From NCBI RefSeq assembly GCF_918797505.1, contig NC_092794.1:67803345-67867344 (forward strand): a DNA stretch of 64,000 nucleotides, written 5' to 3'. How positions within the stretch are numbered: position 1 is the stretch's first letter; the number at the start of each line of letters is the position of its first letter. Shown here one piece after another: positions 11,100 to 21,060 of the stretch. This stretch comes from Bemisia tabaci (Eukaryota > Arthropoda > Insecta > Hemiptera > Aleyrodidae). The position numbers and the translations under genes are program-made. Below the pieces are notes generated by a model that saw only the letters and a list, made by a program, of their open reading frames with translations, was not told the DNA's origin and searched no databases.

Positions 11100-11600
11100 C
11101 TAGGTCATTTTTCCTAATTTTTTTTTCCTATTCGTTTTTTGTCCCATTACAGTAAGTCCTACGAGTGAGATGTCCCACTGGCTTTTTTCCTAAGGGTGTT
11201 TGTCCTAATAATCCAATACTAATTGAAACGTAAACATGAGTAGAGTAGAGGGAAATTTTTCAGAAAAAGTAAAGTTTTCTCGGCGAGCCGAGTATAAGCG
11301 CGTGAACAGGAGACATCACAAGCTGAGCCTTCCATACCCTCAATATAAGGAGGAGGATGAAGCTCCACTACTTACGGGCATGCGGCCACAACTTTAACTT
11401 GTGAGGTACCTATGTTGTTTTTTTACTTTCTCGATCCCCTAGTTTTAAAATTGAATTTAGGACAAATGCCCCTAGGAAAAAAAGCCAGTAAGACATCTCA
11501 CTCGTAGGACTAACTGTGATGGGACAAAAAACCAGTAGGAAAAAAGTATTAGGAAAAATTGCAGTAGGAAAAAATGTTTTAGGAAAAATAACTTGCCACC
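11100..11600. mobile_element. Family K foldback element
   Basis: Left arm 11100-11208 and right arm 11457-11600 are inverted copies; landmarks on the right are AGCCAGTAAGACATCTCACT, CGTAGGACTAACTGTGATGG and repeated AGTAGGAAAAA words. A loop of about 250 bp separates them. The arm itself has an internal short repeat, (A/C)AGTAGGAAAAA, three to four times. Confidence 0.8.
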
Positions 11601-11731
11601 CTAAAAACTCAAAACTTTCGCAGTAGATTTCTCAAAATGTTAACGCTTTTGTGATAACGTTTTGAAAAAATTCACGCTTCCGCAGTTATTTTCTAAAAAA
11701 TTCAAGACTCTCGCACTAGTTTCGTGAAGTG

Positions 11732-11759
11732 AAAAATTAGTGCGTTCGCACTAATTTTT
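11732..11759. repeat. Perfect 13-bp inverted repeat
   Basis: AAAAATTAGTGCG, two bases, then CGCACTAATTTTT. The surrounding 150 bases repeat GCACTAATTTT/TCGCAGT-like words, suggesting a decayed tandem or foldback repeat. Confidence 0.85.
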
Positions 11760-12500
11760 AGAAAATACCATTCAACATCCGGGTCATAAGTTTTTGTCAA
11801 AATCAGTGCTTCGAGCGTTCACTTTTTAGAAGCCGATAAGTTCATGCAACCAAACTTCTTTCATAAGTTTATTTTTATAACCGAACCTTCAGTTAAACGA
11901 ACTGAAAGTTGGGTTTGACGAACTGAAGAGTTGAGATGCTACAGGACACCATGTTCCCCTTAGCTTTGTAGGTATGCAATTTTACCTACTTGGAGGTCTC
12001 AGTAATTGTATCGCGTGTTTTGCCCCATGCAACTTTTCTACCCAGCGTTAAAATCTCTGAGTCAGCGGAAAAGAGACCAGGCTCTTTTTCATTGTTGTGG
12101 ATATTCGAGAAAGTTTTGTTGCTGCATAATTGTGACCCGATCTGTGAAAAGGTATCTCAGCTTCCGAAGATTCCAAGATTCCAAGATTTTGAGCTTTGCG
12201 CGAAGAACGATCACGAAAAGCGCCTGCAAAACTGTTGGGATACTTCAATCAGTACGCCGTTTCTCCGAGCTCACGACTGACTTCGATTTCTAATCTCCTT
12301 GTCGGCTCTATATACTCGCAAATCGCACTAAATTCCGAGATAAGTACGCTATTTGGAAATGCATGGGGGCAATTACGCGCGTACACAAGTTCAGGAGGTG
12401 TACACAAACATGAGATACATTTTGAGCGTAATCAATTTAGATCACTCATTATTCATGGTCGTAGCCTACGCAATTTCTCCATTGCCATGTTTGCGAAGTC
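11760..12500. other. No gene seen
   Basis: Short overlapping frames at 11990-12290 have no recognisable domain. Near 11880-11935 the words CGAACTGAA recur three times. No further structure recognised. Confidence 0.4.
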
Positions 12501-12501
12501 T

Positions 12502-12703
12502 GTGAACGACCGATCGATCGTCATTGGCGGATCCAGCAATTTGACAATACCGAATTTCCTCCATTTAAACCTATGGAAATGTATCGATTCTTGGAGGGGC
12601 CGGGTGCTCCGCCAAAGATCGATTATTTATCATAAGTTTAAATGGAGGAAATCCATTGTTGCTAAATTGCTGGAATCGCCTCTGTCGATCGTTGGTCCGT
12701 GAA
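12502..12703. mobile_element. Family B foldback element, copy 2 (diverged)
   Basis: Inverted ends TGAACGACCGATCGATCG and CGATCGTTGGTCCGTGAAC, with CTCCATTTAAACCTATGG internally and its inverted match AAGTTTAAATGGAG. An overlapping 168-codon open frame arises from this palindrome and is not a gene. Confidence 0.65.
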
Positions 12704-13631
12704 CATGCTGCACCCCTAGTCTAAATTTAGAAATCTAATTCAACGGATAAATAAAGACAATAGATGCACTCGTCGTATTAAAAGGGACGATGGATTTTAA
12801 TTTCTTGCGCGTTATAGTAACTCACAAAGCCTCTCAATGTCAGTACAGAATCTTAAGAATATGAAATAAAATATATATGCGATTCAGCTGTTGGAATTTT
12901 GAAAGTTTGCTTTGCAAATGAGAGTAATAATGATGTAATAATATAACCCTTCTTCACCGCGATTTCTACTATTATGTTCTGAAAACTTAAATCGTGAGAA
13001 AACATGCATAAACAGTGAATGAGATGCAATTAAAGAAAAAAACGCACGCACACGAAAACAAACACGAAAGGAAAAGTCCTACAGAGTATTTAAATTCATA
13101 AAATGAAGCAGTCTAAAAGAACTTCCAATCTTTGAACGTACTTAATGTAAATGCATGATTTTAAGGAAACTGTGATGGTGACCAGCATCAATATAATGAT
13201 AGGAGCTTTAATTTTAATACTGATGGCACATTTTTCTTCATAAAGAATTGATAATCAGTCTAACAATGAGAGGAACTTATTGGATGCTGTTTTGAAAAAA
13301 AGCCTAAAATCTTCAATGGTGACAAAAAATTAGACACGAGAAAAGATGGTCACAAAATGAAAAAATTGGGTCGTAATTCCTGCAAATTATGAAAAATGAT
13401 CTTAAATCTGAAATGTCTATGAGATGTGAAGTTTATGATTATCAACAATGAATATTTACTAGATACTTAAATGCACTTTAAGATTGTACGAGTATCCCTT
13501 TGTTTCTAAGACTCTCCTTTTTTTGTAATAAAATTAGATAAAACAAACAAACAAAAAAACGAAGCTTTTAAAGAAACGGCACTGTCAATGCTTTAACAAA
13601 TAGATACAGCACGAGCGAAATCCTACTTCAG
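12701..13631 (-). other. 3' flank / probable 3' UTR of the giant exon
   Basis: A/T-rich sequence directly downstream of the stop codon with no open frame of note and no repeat family I recognise. On the minus strand two overlapping ATTAAA hexamers (TTTAAT on plus, 13207-13218) are candidate polyadenylation signals. I saw no good AATAAA on the minus strand here. Confidence 0.4.
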
Positions 13632-16600
13632 TTACTCAGCAGCTAAAACATGGTACAGAACAAAACATGCAACTATTACGACAATGGCAGCCATCAAGTT
13701 CACTAAACTCAAGTAATCTGACTGGAGCAGACATGCGAAGCAATATGATGCTGCCAACAAAGAACTTGTAGACAGGGCAATACCTTCAAAGTCAGAGCAA
13801 CTGCTCGAACTCTTGGTGAAGCAACTCTGATTGGCAGACTTTAGACTTCTTCGGATCAGCGGCTGGCTATTTCCATTCCGTTCTTCCGGGCTTTTATGAG
13901 CAGGTTTAGAGGCAGGGGAACTCACTGGGTCTGCTGAGCTGGTAACATCAAGTTCTCGACGATTTTCAAGACTCTGAGTGAGCGGTTCTGATTCTGGTTT
14001 ACTGGCCGTGACAAGAGCAGGGGTGCTCAGTTTTGAAGTCAGCTCACTTAATGCCATTACTATCTCGTCCTTGTCGTTCGAATCCGGTTCTTGGGAACAA
14101 TTTTCGAGGGGTGCAAAAGACTCAATAATAGTGCTGATTTCTCTTCGATCTGGTTCATTGCAACACGAATTTTCATTACAGTTCTCTGTGGAGAGAACAT
14201 TTATTTCGTTAGCCAAAGAATTTGAAACATCGTTGTGTTGATTCGAAGAGACGACAGCGCTGGGTTTTCCAGCGCAGCCAGCTTCAGACACCTTACTTTC
14301 GTAATTCTTCAAGATCTTTTCGATTTCTTTATTCACAAGTTCAGTTTGATTTTGACTCTCGGATAGCTCGGTAACTATGGAATGTGTATCCGTTTGGACA
14401 GGGCAAATCGACTCCGATCTGTACACATGTGATGAGGGACGATCAGCGATGATTTTCTGATCAATATCTAGACTATTTGACGCACAAGTCTCAATTTTTT
14501 CGACATTGTCATTGAAACTCAAGAACGCGTCACCCAATGACTCTACAATGACCCCGGAATCCTCGCCACTTTTTTCTACAAACTCAGAAATCGTAGTCGC
14601 GTCCGGGGTGCTCACCTTTTTTTCTACGCTTTTGAATTCAGTTTTTTTGAGAATAGATTTCAATGGTAAAGTCTTCTGAGAAGGTGCTACATTAATTTTG
14701 GACGCAATGGAAGGAGCGTTTTCCAGTGAGATATTTAGCGTAGCTGTGCTATTAATTTGTGTAGAAGGAGTCTCCTTGGATCCCTCCTTTGATTTCAAGT
14801 TTTCACAACTGACATCTCTGATGGTTTTGGATGTCAAACTTTCCTTGGCGCCTGCTTTTATGCAGCTATCTTGAAATACCTCAGGTATTGAAATTTTACT
14901 GGGCTGTTTGACATTTTCATTGGAGCTATCACCAGATTTTACTTCAGCTAAAGTACTCGATAAATTTAATTTTTCGTTGGAATTTCGAAATATTTCCGGA
15001 ATTTCTAATTGACCCGAGCTTTTCCTACGATGTTCCAAATCTTCAGATGTTCTTTTTGAAACAGCAATTTCTTTCGGCTCAAAGTCGACAGGGTGTTTCT
15101 CAGAACGCACTTTATCTTTTTCTAGCAAGTTTATTCTGTCGTTGGAGTTTCGAAAAATTTCCGGGATCTCTAACTGTCCCGAGCTTTTCCTGCGATGACC
15201 TGAACTTTCCGAGGTTCTCTCGGAAGCAGTGATTTTTGGCTGATCAGAGTCAACATTTTGTCTCTCAGAATGCGTTGCATCATTTTCTATCACATCAATA
15301 CTGATCAAATTTTCGCCGCTGACTTTTTTCCGTCTAATACTAGGACTTCTGGATGACTTAGACTTGCAGACACGTTCGTTACTGTCGTTTGATTTTGAAA
15401 CCGCGGCTTGTGATTGACTACTGCTAAGGATTGAGCACTCTTGAGCACTCTGAGTTTTTTCGGAAAGATCAACTTGACTTGGACGCTTCTTTTTAGATTT
15501 TGAAAGTTTTGAGGCTTTTGCCGCCAAATCACCTTCGGAACTACTAGTACTGGTAAATTTAAGGTCGGCTTCTTGCTCAGTTGCATAACTAGACGCTAAA
15601 TGCTCCATACTTTTCCTAAATTTTTCAGAAACTCCCATTTGACCAAGTCTTTTACTTTTTTTTGAGCTTTTCTCCGATCTCGATTCAGGTTCTGCACACT
15701 TGCCAGTTGACGGTTTACTTTCTTGCGCCGTTTTATCATTAGACTTCAATTTCTCATGACTATCAACCGCTTTTTCAGGAGATTCAATCTGGCTGAGCCG
15801 CTTCTTTTTCAACTTCGGACTCTTCGTTGTTTTAGATTTTTTATCATCTGAACTATTCTTCACGACCGTGTCTTTCACAGAGCTCGCACTTGAAGATGGT
15901 CTTTCTTTCTTTTCCTTTGCAGAATCAGTACTTTCAGTCAGACTCGATCGTTTTTTCTTCAATTTTGGAGTTCTTGAGGACTTTGAATCAAGCTCAGAAG
16001 CAGCATTTACCGTAGAATTTTGCATCTGATGTTCATTTGTAGATAATTCTTTTTCGTGTTCTCTAAACAACTCAGGGATTTCTATTTTACTTAATCGTTT
16101 CTTTTTTACTTTCGGACTTTCACTTGAAACTTTCATAGATTCAGTATCTGCGTTGGACTTTTCATGAGACAACGATACACTTTTATCATCTTTGTTCTTC
16201 CCGAAATATTCAGGAATTTCTATCTTGCTATGACGTCTAGTTTTCAACTCGAACACTTTCTTTGAACTCTTTTCTGAGCTCTGCAATGAGCGCTCTTTAG
16301 ATTTCACATTTTTACTTTCAGCTGCAAAATCTTCAAGTGGTGTGCTTTGATTTTTCAGGTAGGTTCTCTCAGATTTTTCTGGAGAAGTTCGCTTTTCATT
16401 CGTTGCAAGGCCTGGTGATACCAACTCAGTCGTACTACTTTTAGTAGATGTTTCAATTTTTTCACATTTTCCAGACGAGATACTACTGCTCAAAACAATA
16501 TTCCTTCTCAGTTCATTCAGATTTTCACTCCTCTTAGAACTTGATTTTGAGCTTAATTTTTCTACTTTGGACATGGATTTATTTCCATCATCTCCAGAAA

Positions 16601-19600
16601 TAGCGTTACAGTTTTCATCTGTTTGAGGCCCGTCTGTTTTTGAAGGGGCTTCTTTTATATTCTCTTCATATTTTTTGGCAACATCATTTAAATTAGTAGA
16701 GCGGTTATCGCGTTTTGAACCTACTTGTGATTCAGTGGAGTATGCGGGACTGTAATTAGATGTCGTTATAAATTCGTTCCTGCTTGAGTCTCTGAAATCA
16801 TTGTGATCTTTTGCATTTTCGAAGCTCTCATTAACAGGGTAGTCATGCGAATTATAAAATCGATCCTTGGATTCTACGACCGAGACAGGGTCACAGTTGG
16901 AAACTTTGGTGTCTTTAGGTTGAACTGAATCACGAGTGTCCGGTGCAATCACCTTAGGCTGGCTAGTTTTTTCCTGATTTGTAGAGATTTTGTTTAACTC
17001 GTTATTTTCGATAGCTTGTACTAGTTCCTGGACTTCACTTTTCCCCATAACAGATGCCTTTGTATCATATTCTTGATCAATCTGATTCGAAATCCCATTC
17101 GGTGTGGAATTTTCGAACTTGCTATTAAACTTCCGTAATAACTCCTCATAATTTGATGGTGTTTTGTGGCGGAGAAATTCGCTAACGTCAAAGTCGGTTA
17201 GTGACTCAGTGCTCGCGGAGGAATACATCTGAGATATGGAGGGCTCCAAATTCGGATGGTATTTTGTGTTGCACTCATTGGGTAGATCATTGTAACTTGA
17301 GGATCGAGCATAAGACAGGGGATGAGGGAATGAATACTTCAACTTCTCAGCCCGACTCAAGACTCCACTTAAATTTGCTGACAGAGATCGTATCGCGCGC
17401 TTTTTTCGATATTCACACGGAGTTTGATTCAGGTCTTTACGCAAATTGCGGAAAGCTAGATCATCTTTGACGACGTCGGGTGTTTTTCTGGAGGAAAATG
17501 TAGGCTTGTACCTGTCCTCCGGTATAGCATGGAGATAATCTGAACTAGACGCTTGAGTGATAGGTCCAACGGGTATCCCGAACGGCGGTTGAGGATCCAG
17601 CGTCCTTAATGAATTGTTTACATGCTTGATTGATCGAAAAACGACATCGTCAAACGTGACGTCTGGCTCATTGGTTAAATCAGGTGACATCGGCGGCTCG
17701 GACAGATTCGGGAATACTGGCGGAGCAAGCGTCGGCGAGACAAGTAAGAAACTTCCGGCTTGAGACATTATATTCCTCGTGTCTAGTTTTGGCACAACAT
17801 TTGGGTTGTCACTTTTAACGATTCGTCGGTAGGCCATATCATCTTTTTTGCGGTCCATCGATAAGCTTCGTGTTCGTTGGCGGCGTTTGGCTATGCTTCC
17901 GTCGATTTCGTCACAACTGGAATCCGACTCGTAATCCCGCGATAAAATCGCATGCAGTTGGGCGGGAACATCCCTCCTCTCCGCTCGGTCTAGAAGGTCA
18001 TCGTCGCTCAACTGCAAGCTTTTGTAAATTTCCTCCAATTCATTCAAGGCCTCCTCTAAATTGGACGATGGATAATTTTGTTTGTTAAACTCTAACAACT
18101 GATCTATATCGACAGAGTTCACGGAGTCCATTGGGAATCCTTGAGAGGGATCCACAGGCGAAGCAGGGATTCTCTCGCTGGATCGATCGAAGGCGACCCG
18201 CTTCGTACCAGCGTTACTGAAATTCTTGCGAATTGGAGGGTCTGGAGGTAGAGACTTGGGATTTGAGCGATTCGAGGCGCGTAAATCAGGCTTGGAGGAC
18301 TCAACCTCTGACTCGGACTTTTCGAGCACCATCGAGAGAGGTCGAACGAGCTGGCCGATCTCTTTGCTATTTCTCCGAGACAGATACGCCGTTGGGCTGG
18401 AAGCGTGCTCTGAATTACAATCTAGATGACTTTGTTCGGCTTTATTGGGTTTGTTGAATTGGATATAAGAGTTACCGCTCGTTGCCGTATTTGCATTATA
18501 CGCTGCATTCGTAACTGCTGAATCAGACAGACGCGACGAGTCTCCCTGTTTCCAAAGTTGATCTTCGGATGAATTGATCACGCTCCTCGGATTGGAGCCA
18601 TTTTCAAATCGGTAGCTATTTATATGCTGATCACTAAAATAGAGCCTACTATTAGGTTTTAAATTATTACTTTCTTTGCTGCTATGTTCTTCGGGGCACT
18701 CTATTTGGATGGGCCGCCGACTCCGTGGTCTCTGATCCGTGATGTACTGATAGTCGACGGGGGTTGGCGAATAATCAATATCTGAGGTGAACTGAAGCAC
18801 AGACGCGGGCCTGTCGTTGACAGGTGAATAGACGGAGCCATTGCTAATGTGCTGCTCAGAGTTTGACCTCTGGTTATTGGCGCCGCAGCACAAATTTGAT
18901 AAAGGTTTACTTTGGCTGGGCAAGTTATCCACGGAAGTGCATTTCGGGGCTTCGAAGGCGTACGAAACAGGTCTCTGTTGATAACCGACGCAGCTCGGAC
19001 TCGAATAAGTCATGATGACTTTTCTATGGGGATCGCGCGGCGGGGGAGTGGGTGGCACCTTGGATTCCAGCTTCACATTGGGGCTAGCGACGTTCATGTA
19101 AATATGTCTATCGTCGACCGAGTTGACACTGTTGTGAAAATCACTTTGCCGCAAGCCCTGCCTCGGTAAAATCGGCGAGGGCTTGGAGAAAGACTTGGTC
19201 ACTTTGTGGTGCTTGGAGTGATTCAAGTTAACATAAAGATTATTCTGGTTGTTGTTCGGCGCACCTGGACAGAAGGTAAATTTTATATTAGGCAAAGGAC
19301 TATTGGTGAGACTAGAATTTGCGGATTGAGCTTTCAAATAAGTTTGGGGTTCCAGCACTAAGTTGGTCATATTGATTTTATTTCGGTCGAGCATTCTGAG
19401 TAACTCCGCTTGCTGGTGATACGGCAAATTGTTGATCTGATTAAGGCGTTTTAAGTATCTCTCCGTGCGCGCCGCCCGAGACCTCCGTTTCAGGGAGTCG
19501 TTTATATTGTCTTGGCTATGGTACTTTCGGGTGTGCGGAAATTCATCATCGCTCGACGAATCTTTTAATTTATCATGCTCAGCCTCGACGCGCGCTTTCA

Positions 19601-20150
19601 CCTCATTTTTAGCACTTCTCTTGCCCGAGCTGTTCAGGGACCCGCAGCTGGACCCTGTTTGCAGGAGAGTCAGAGAGTCGAACTTCTGTTTCGATGATAG
19701 CGAGGAAGAATTTAGACTAGAGAGTTTGTCATAACTGTTACCGGTAAAGTGCGAGTCACGATTATTTGTTAGAGACGTTTCGTGATTGTCGTTGCTGGTT
19801 ACGTTTTTCGAGAACTCGAATTTCCCTACGACTTTTCGGCTGCCACTGTGATGCTTCTTCAAGGAGAGCTTTCTCTTGAGGAAGCTGCCTTTGTGTTTGT
19901 TGCTGTTGTCGGGTAGATTTTCTTCCAGCGAGGAGGAGTTTTCAGTGTCGCTGCTTTTGTTTTTCCGTCGTCGGAAGAGTCCGCTCAGCGTCCATTTGCG
20001 ATCCTTTTTCTTGGGTGCGAGGGTCACCTCGCCGGTATCCCCGCGTCTGGTCGCAGCTTGCTCCGGGAAGCCATCCCTCACGGACGAGGGCGAATGCCGG
20101 CGCTGCATTCGAAAGCTCCTTCGGCGTCCGCCAGATACTGCATTGACCGT
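13632..20150 (-). CDS. Large disordered tail-anchored protein, 3' terminal coding exon (partial)
   Basis: I do not recognise the family. The open frame gives 2,194 residues from an ATG at 20216, but a strong acceptor at 20151 means the first 22 residues are intron; residue numbers below use the full frame. The first in-frame Met of the exon is residue 37 (20106-20108). Visible parts: a basic stretch at 69-87 (KKKDRKWTLSGLFRRRKNK), a possible helix near 255-275, an SH3-type PPTPPPR near 389, KRVAF near 674, an acidic helix near 720-750, three DD-x-[AV]-[FY]-R motifs near 795, 863 and 926, a repeat array of RRxSxxIEIPExF type from about 1330 to 1785, and SILK near 1853. The last 25 residues are hydrophobic (AAIVVIVACFVLYHVLA) and end two residues before the stop, as in a tail-anchored membrane protein. 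The rest is Ser/Lys/Glu-rich low complexity. Inferred role: cytosol-facing scaffold on an internal membrane; function unknown. Confidence 0.9.
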   Translation of the reverse strand, partial: TVNAVSGGRRRSFRMQRRHSPSSVRDGFPEQAATRRGDTGEVTLAPKKKDRKWTLSGLFRRRKNKSSDTENSSSLEENLPDNSNKHKGSFLKRKLSLKKHHSGSRKVVGKFEFSKNVTSNDNHETSLTNNRDSHFTGNSYDKLSSLNSSSLSSKQKFDSLTLLQTGSSCGSLNSSGKRSAKNEVKARVEAEHDKLKDSSSDDEFPHTRKYHSQDNINDSLKRRSRAARTERYLKRLNQINNLPYHQQAELLRMLDRNKINMTNLVLEPQTYLKAQSANSSLTNSPLPNIKFTFCPGAPNNNQNNLYVNLNHSKHHKVTKSFSKPSPILPRQGLRQSDFHNSVNSVDDRHIYMNVASPNVKLESKVPPTPPPRDPHRKVIMTYSSPSCVGYQQRPVSYAFEAPKCTSVDNLPSQSKPLSNLCCGANNQRSNSEQHISNGSVYSPVNDRPASVLQFTSDIDYSPTPVDYQYITDQRPRSRRPIQIECPEEHSSKESNNLKPNSRLYFSDQHINSYRFENGSNPRSVINSSEDQLWKQGDSSRLSDSAVTNAAYNANTATSGNSYIQFNKPNKAEQSHLDCNSEHASSPTAYLSRRNSKEIGQLVRPLSMVLEKSESEVESSKPDLRASNRSNPKSLPPDPPIRKNFSNAGTKRVAFDRSSERIPASPVDPSQGFPMDSVNSVDIDQLLEFNKQNYPSSNLEEALNELEEIYKSLQLSDDDLLDRAERRDVPAQLHAILSRDYESDSSCDEIDGSIAKRRQRTRSLSMDRKKDDMAYRRIVKSDNPNVVPKLDTRNIMSQAGSFLLVSPTLAPPVFPNLSEPPMSPDLTNEPDVTFDDVVFRSIKHVNNSLRTLDPQPPFGIPVGPITQASSSDYLHAIPEDRYKPTFSSRKTPDVVKDDLAFRNLRKDLNQTPCEYRKKRAIRSLSANLSGVLSRAEKLKYSFPHPLSYARSSSYNDLPNECNTKYHPNLEPSISQMYSSASTESLTDFDVSEFLRHKTPSNYEELLRKFNSKFENSTPNGISNQIDQEYDTKASVMGKSEVQELVQAIENNELNKISTNQEKTSQPKVIAPDTRDSVQPKDTKVSNCDPVSVVESKDRFYNSHDYPVNESFENAKDHNDFRDSSRNEFITTSNYSPAYSTESQVGSKRDNRSTNLNDVAKKYEENIKEAPSKTDGPQTDENCNAISGDDGNKSMSKVEKLSSKSSSKRSENLNELRRNIVLSSSISSGKCEKIETSTKSSTTELVSPGLATNEKRTSPEKSERTYLKNQSTPLEDFAAESKNVKSKERSLQSSEKSSKKVFELKTRRHSKIEIPEYFGKNKDDKSVSLSHEKSNADTESMKVSSESPKVKKKRLSKIEIPELFREHEKELSTNEHQMQNSTVNAASELDSKSSRTPKLKKKRSSLTESTDSAKEKKERPSSSASSVKDTVVKNSSDDKKSKTTKSPKLKKKRLSQIESPEKAVDSHEKLKSNDKTAQESKPSTGKCAEPESRSEKSSKKSKRLGQMGVSEKFRKSMEHLASSYATEQEADLKFTSTSSSEGDLAAKASKLSKSKKKRPSQVDLSEKTQSAQECSILSSSQSQAAVSKSNDSNERVCKSKSSRSPSIRRKKVSGENLISIDVIENDATHSERQNVDSDQPKITASERTSESSGHRRKSSGQLEIPEIFRNSNDRINLLEKDKVRSEKHPVDFEPKEIAVSKRTSEDLEHRRKSSGQLEIPEIFRNSNEKLNLSSTLAEVKSGDSSNENVKQPSKISIPEVFQDSCIKAGAKESLTSKTIRDVSCENLKSKEGSKETPSTQINSTATLNISLENAPSIASKINVAPSQKTLPLKSILKKTEFKSVEKKVSTPDATTISEFVEKSGEDSGVIVESLGDAFLSFNDNVEKIETCASNSLDIDQKIIADRPSSHVYRSESICPVQTDTHSIVTELSESQNQTELVNKEIEKILKNYESKVSEAGCAGKPSAVVSSNQHNDVSNSLANEINVLSTENCNENSCCNEPDRREISTIIESFAPLENCSQEPDSNDKDEIVMALSELTSKLSTPALVTASKPESEPLTQSLENRRELDVTSSADPVSSPASKPAHKSPEERNGNSQPLIRRSLKSANQSCFTKSSSSCSDFEGIALSTSSLLAASYCFACLLQSDYLSLVNLMAAIVVIVACFVLYHVLAAE

Positions 20151-20166
20151 CTGTAACAGATCAAAA
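20151..20166 (-). other. Splice acceptor of the giant exon
   Basis: Read on the minus strand this is TTTTGATCTGTTACAG, a pyrimidine-rich tract ending in CAG, directly before ACGGTCAATG. The exon frame is open from its first base in phase 0. The upstream part of the open frame (20151-20216) has an intron-like A/T-rich composition, so the ATG at 20216 is probably not the start codon. The true N-terminus is either Met37 (20108) or lies in an upstream exon I could not locate. Confidence 0.8.
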
Positions 20167-20380
20167 TAAAAAATGCATTTAAGAAAAATAAATTTTCGGC
20201 GAGGATGAACACACATAATGTCTCCTATTGGACACTGAGAAAAAAGTTACGGGCTATATAGATATACCGTCCGTTCCGGGCTCAGAGACCGAAAGTTACG
20301 GGTGCTGGAGCCGTAGCTTCGATTGCTCCGGGTGCCACGCCCGATACCTATGGCCTCTGAGCCCGGAGCGTGGACGGTAT

Positions 20381-20610
20381 CACTGGAAGAAAAAACACAT
20401 TGGATCTAGAGTCCAGACTCTTAAAAACATCGACAAGAAAAAATGCTCTTGATTCAATCGGATTTTTACTCAATTCAAGGACCAAGCCTCTTAATTTGAG
20501 CGGATTTCCTTTTGATGTAAGCAAAAATCTGATTGAACCAAGAGTACTTTTTCTTGTCAATGTTTTCAAGGGTCTAGACTCTAGATCTAATGTGTTTTTT
20601 TTTTCCAGTG
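20381..20610. mobile_element. Family D palindromic element, copy 1 (inside E copy 1)
   Basis: 230 bp, CACTGGAAGAAAAAACACAT to TTTTTCCAGTG, with the family D arms (TGGATCTAGAGTCCAGACTC, AACATCGACAAGAAAAAATG, CTCTTGATTCAATC and their inverted partners). Inserted in the right half of family E copy 1. Flanking dinucleotides AT/TA are not a clean duplication here. Confidence 0.9.
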
Positions 20611-20621
20611 TACGTCTATAT

Positions 20622-21010
20622 GTCGCAGGCAATTGGCAATAGTCGGCAATTTACAAGCCAGTGGTGAATAAATATAGAAAATCATGAATTCAAAAATAAA
20701 GGAACAAGATTGGAGTACTGAGTATGTTGCCTATAATATGAATAGACACTTTTCCATCCTTAAAAACATGGCAGGAATATGCACACTCAGAAGAGCGTGT
20801 GGTGAACTTCGCGACTTTAGTTGGGTCGAGGTCGGACAGGCAACTAAACATACATCGTGACAAAGCGTAGAGTATCACAAAAAATGAAGGCGCTTCAAGC
20901 AGAGCTCATACTTTTGAAGACCATATCCCTTAAAAATTGCATTATTGCGATTTATTGAAAAGACGTGTGAACTGCTTGCAAATTGCCGGCGATTGCTGAT
21001 TGCCTGCGAC
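20622..21010. mobile_element. Family F element, copy 1 (inside E copy 1)
   Basis: 389 bp with terminal inverted repeats GTCGCAGGCAAT / ATTGCCTGCGAC. It sits in the CTATATATAG sequence of family E and is flanked by ATAT on both sides, consistent with a 4-bp duplication. The body contains GGTCGGACAGGCAACTAAAC and GCGTAGAGTATCAC, recurring in other copies. Confidence 0.8.
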
Positions 21011-21060
21011 ATATATAGCCCGTAAGTACGGCCTCCAGGGCCGGAGTTTTTTTTTCAGTG

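Larger units (their letters stand above)
20233..21060. mobile_element. Family E foldback element, copy 1, carrying two nested insertions
   Basis: Left end CACTGAGAAAAAAGTTACGG and right end (reverse complement) CACTGAAAAAAAAACTCCGG match intact family E copies of about 205 bp elsewhere. The body is split by a family D element (20381-20610) and then a family F element (20622-21010). The composite is flanked by GA on both sides, a 2-bp duplication. Confidence 0.88.

Noticed and set aside
12196..12702. 168-codon plus-strand open frame
   Set aside because: Its right half lies in the family B copy 2 palindrome, it has no recognisable domain, and the same kind of frame appears wherever B copies lack stops.
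13978..20169. Antisense frames inside the giant exon (for example 17201-17470, 19465-19734)
   Set aside because: They are shadows of the long coding frame on the other strand, with no independent support.
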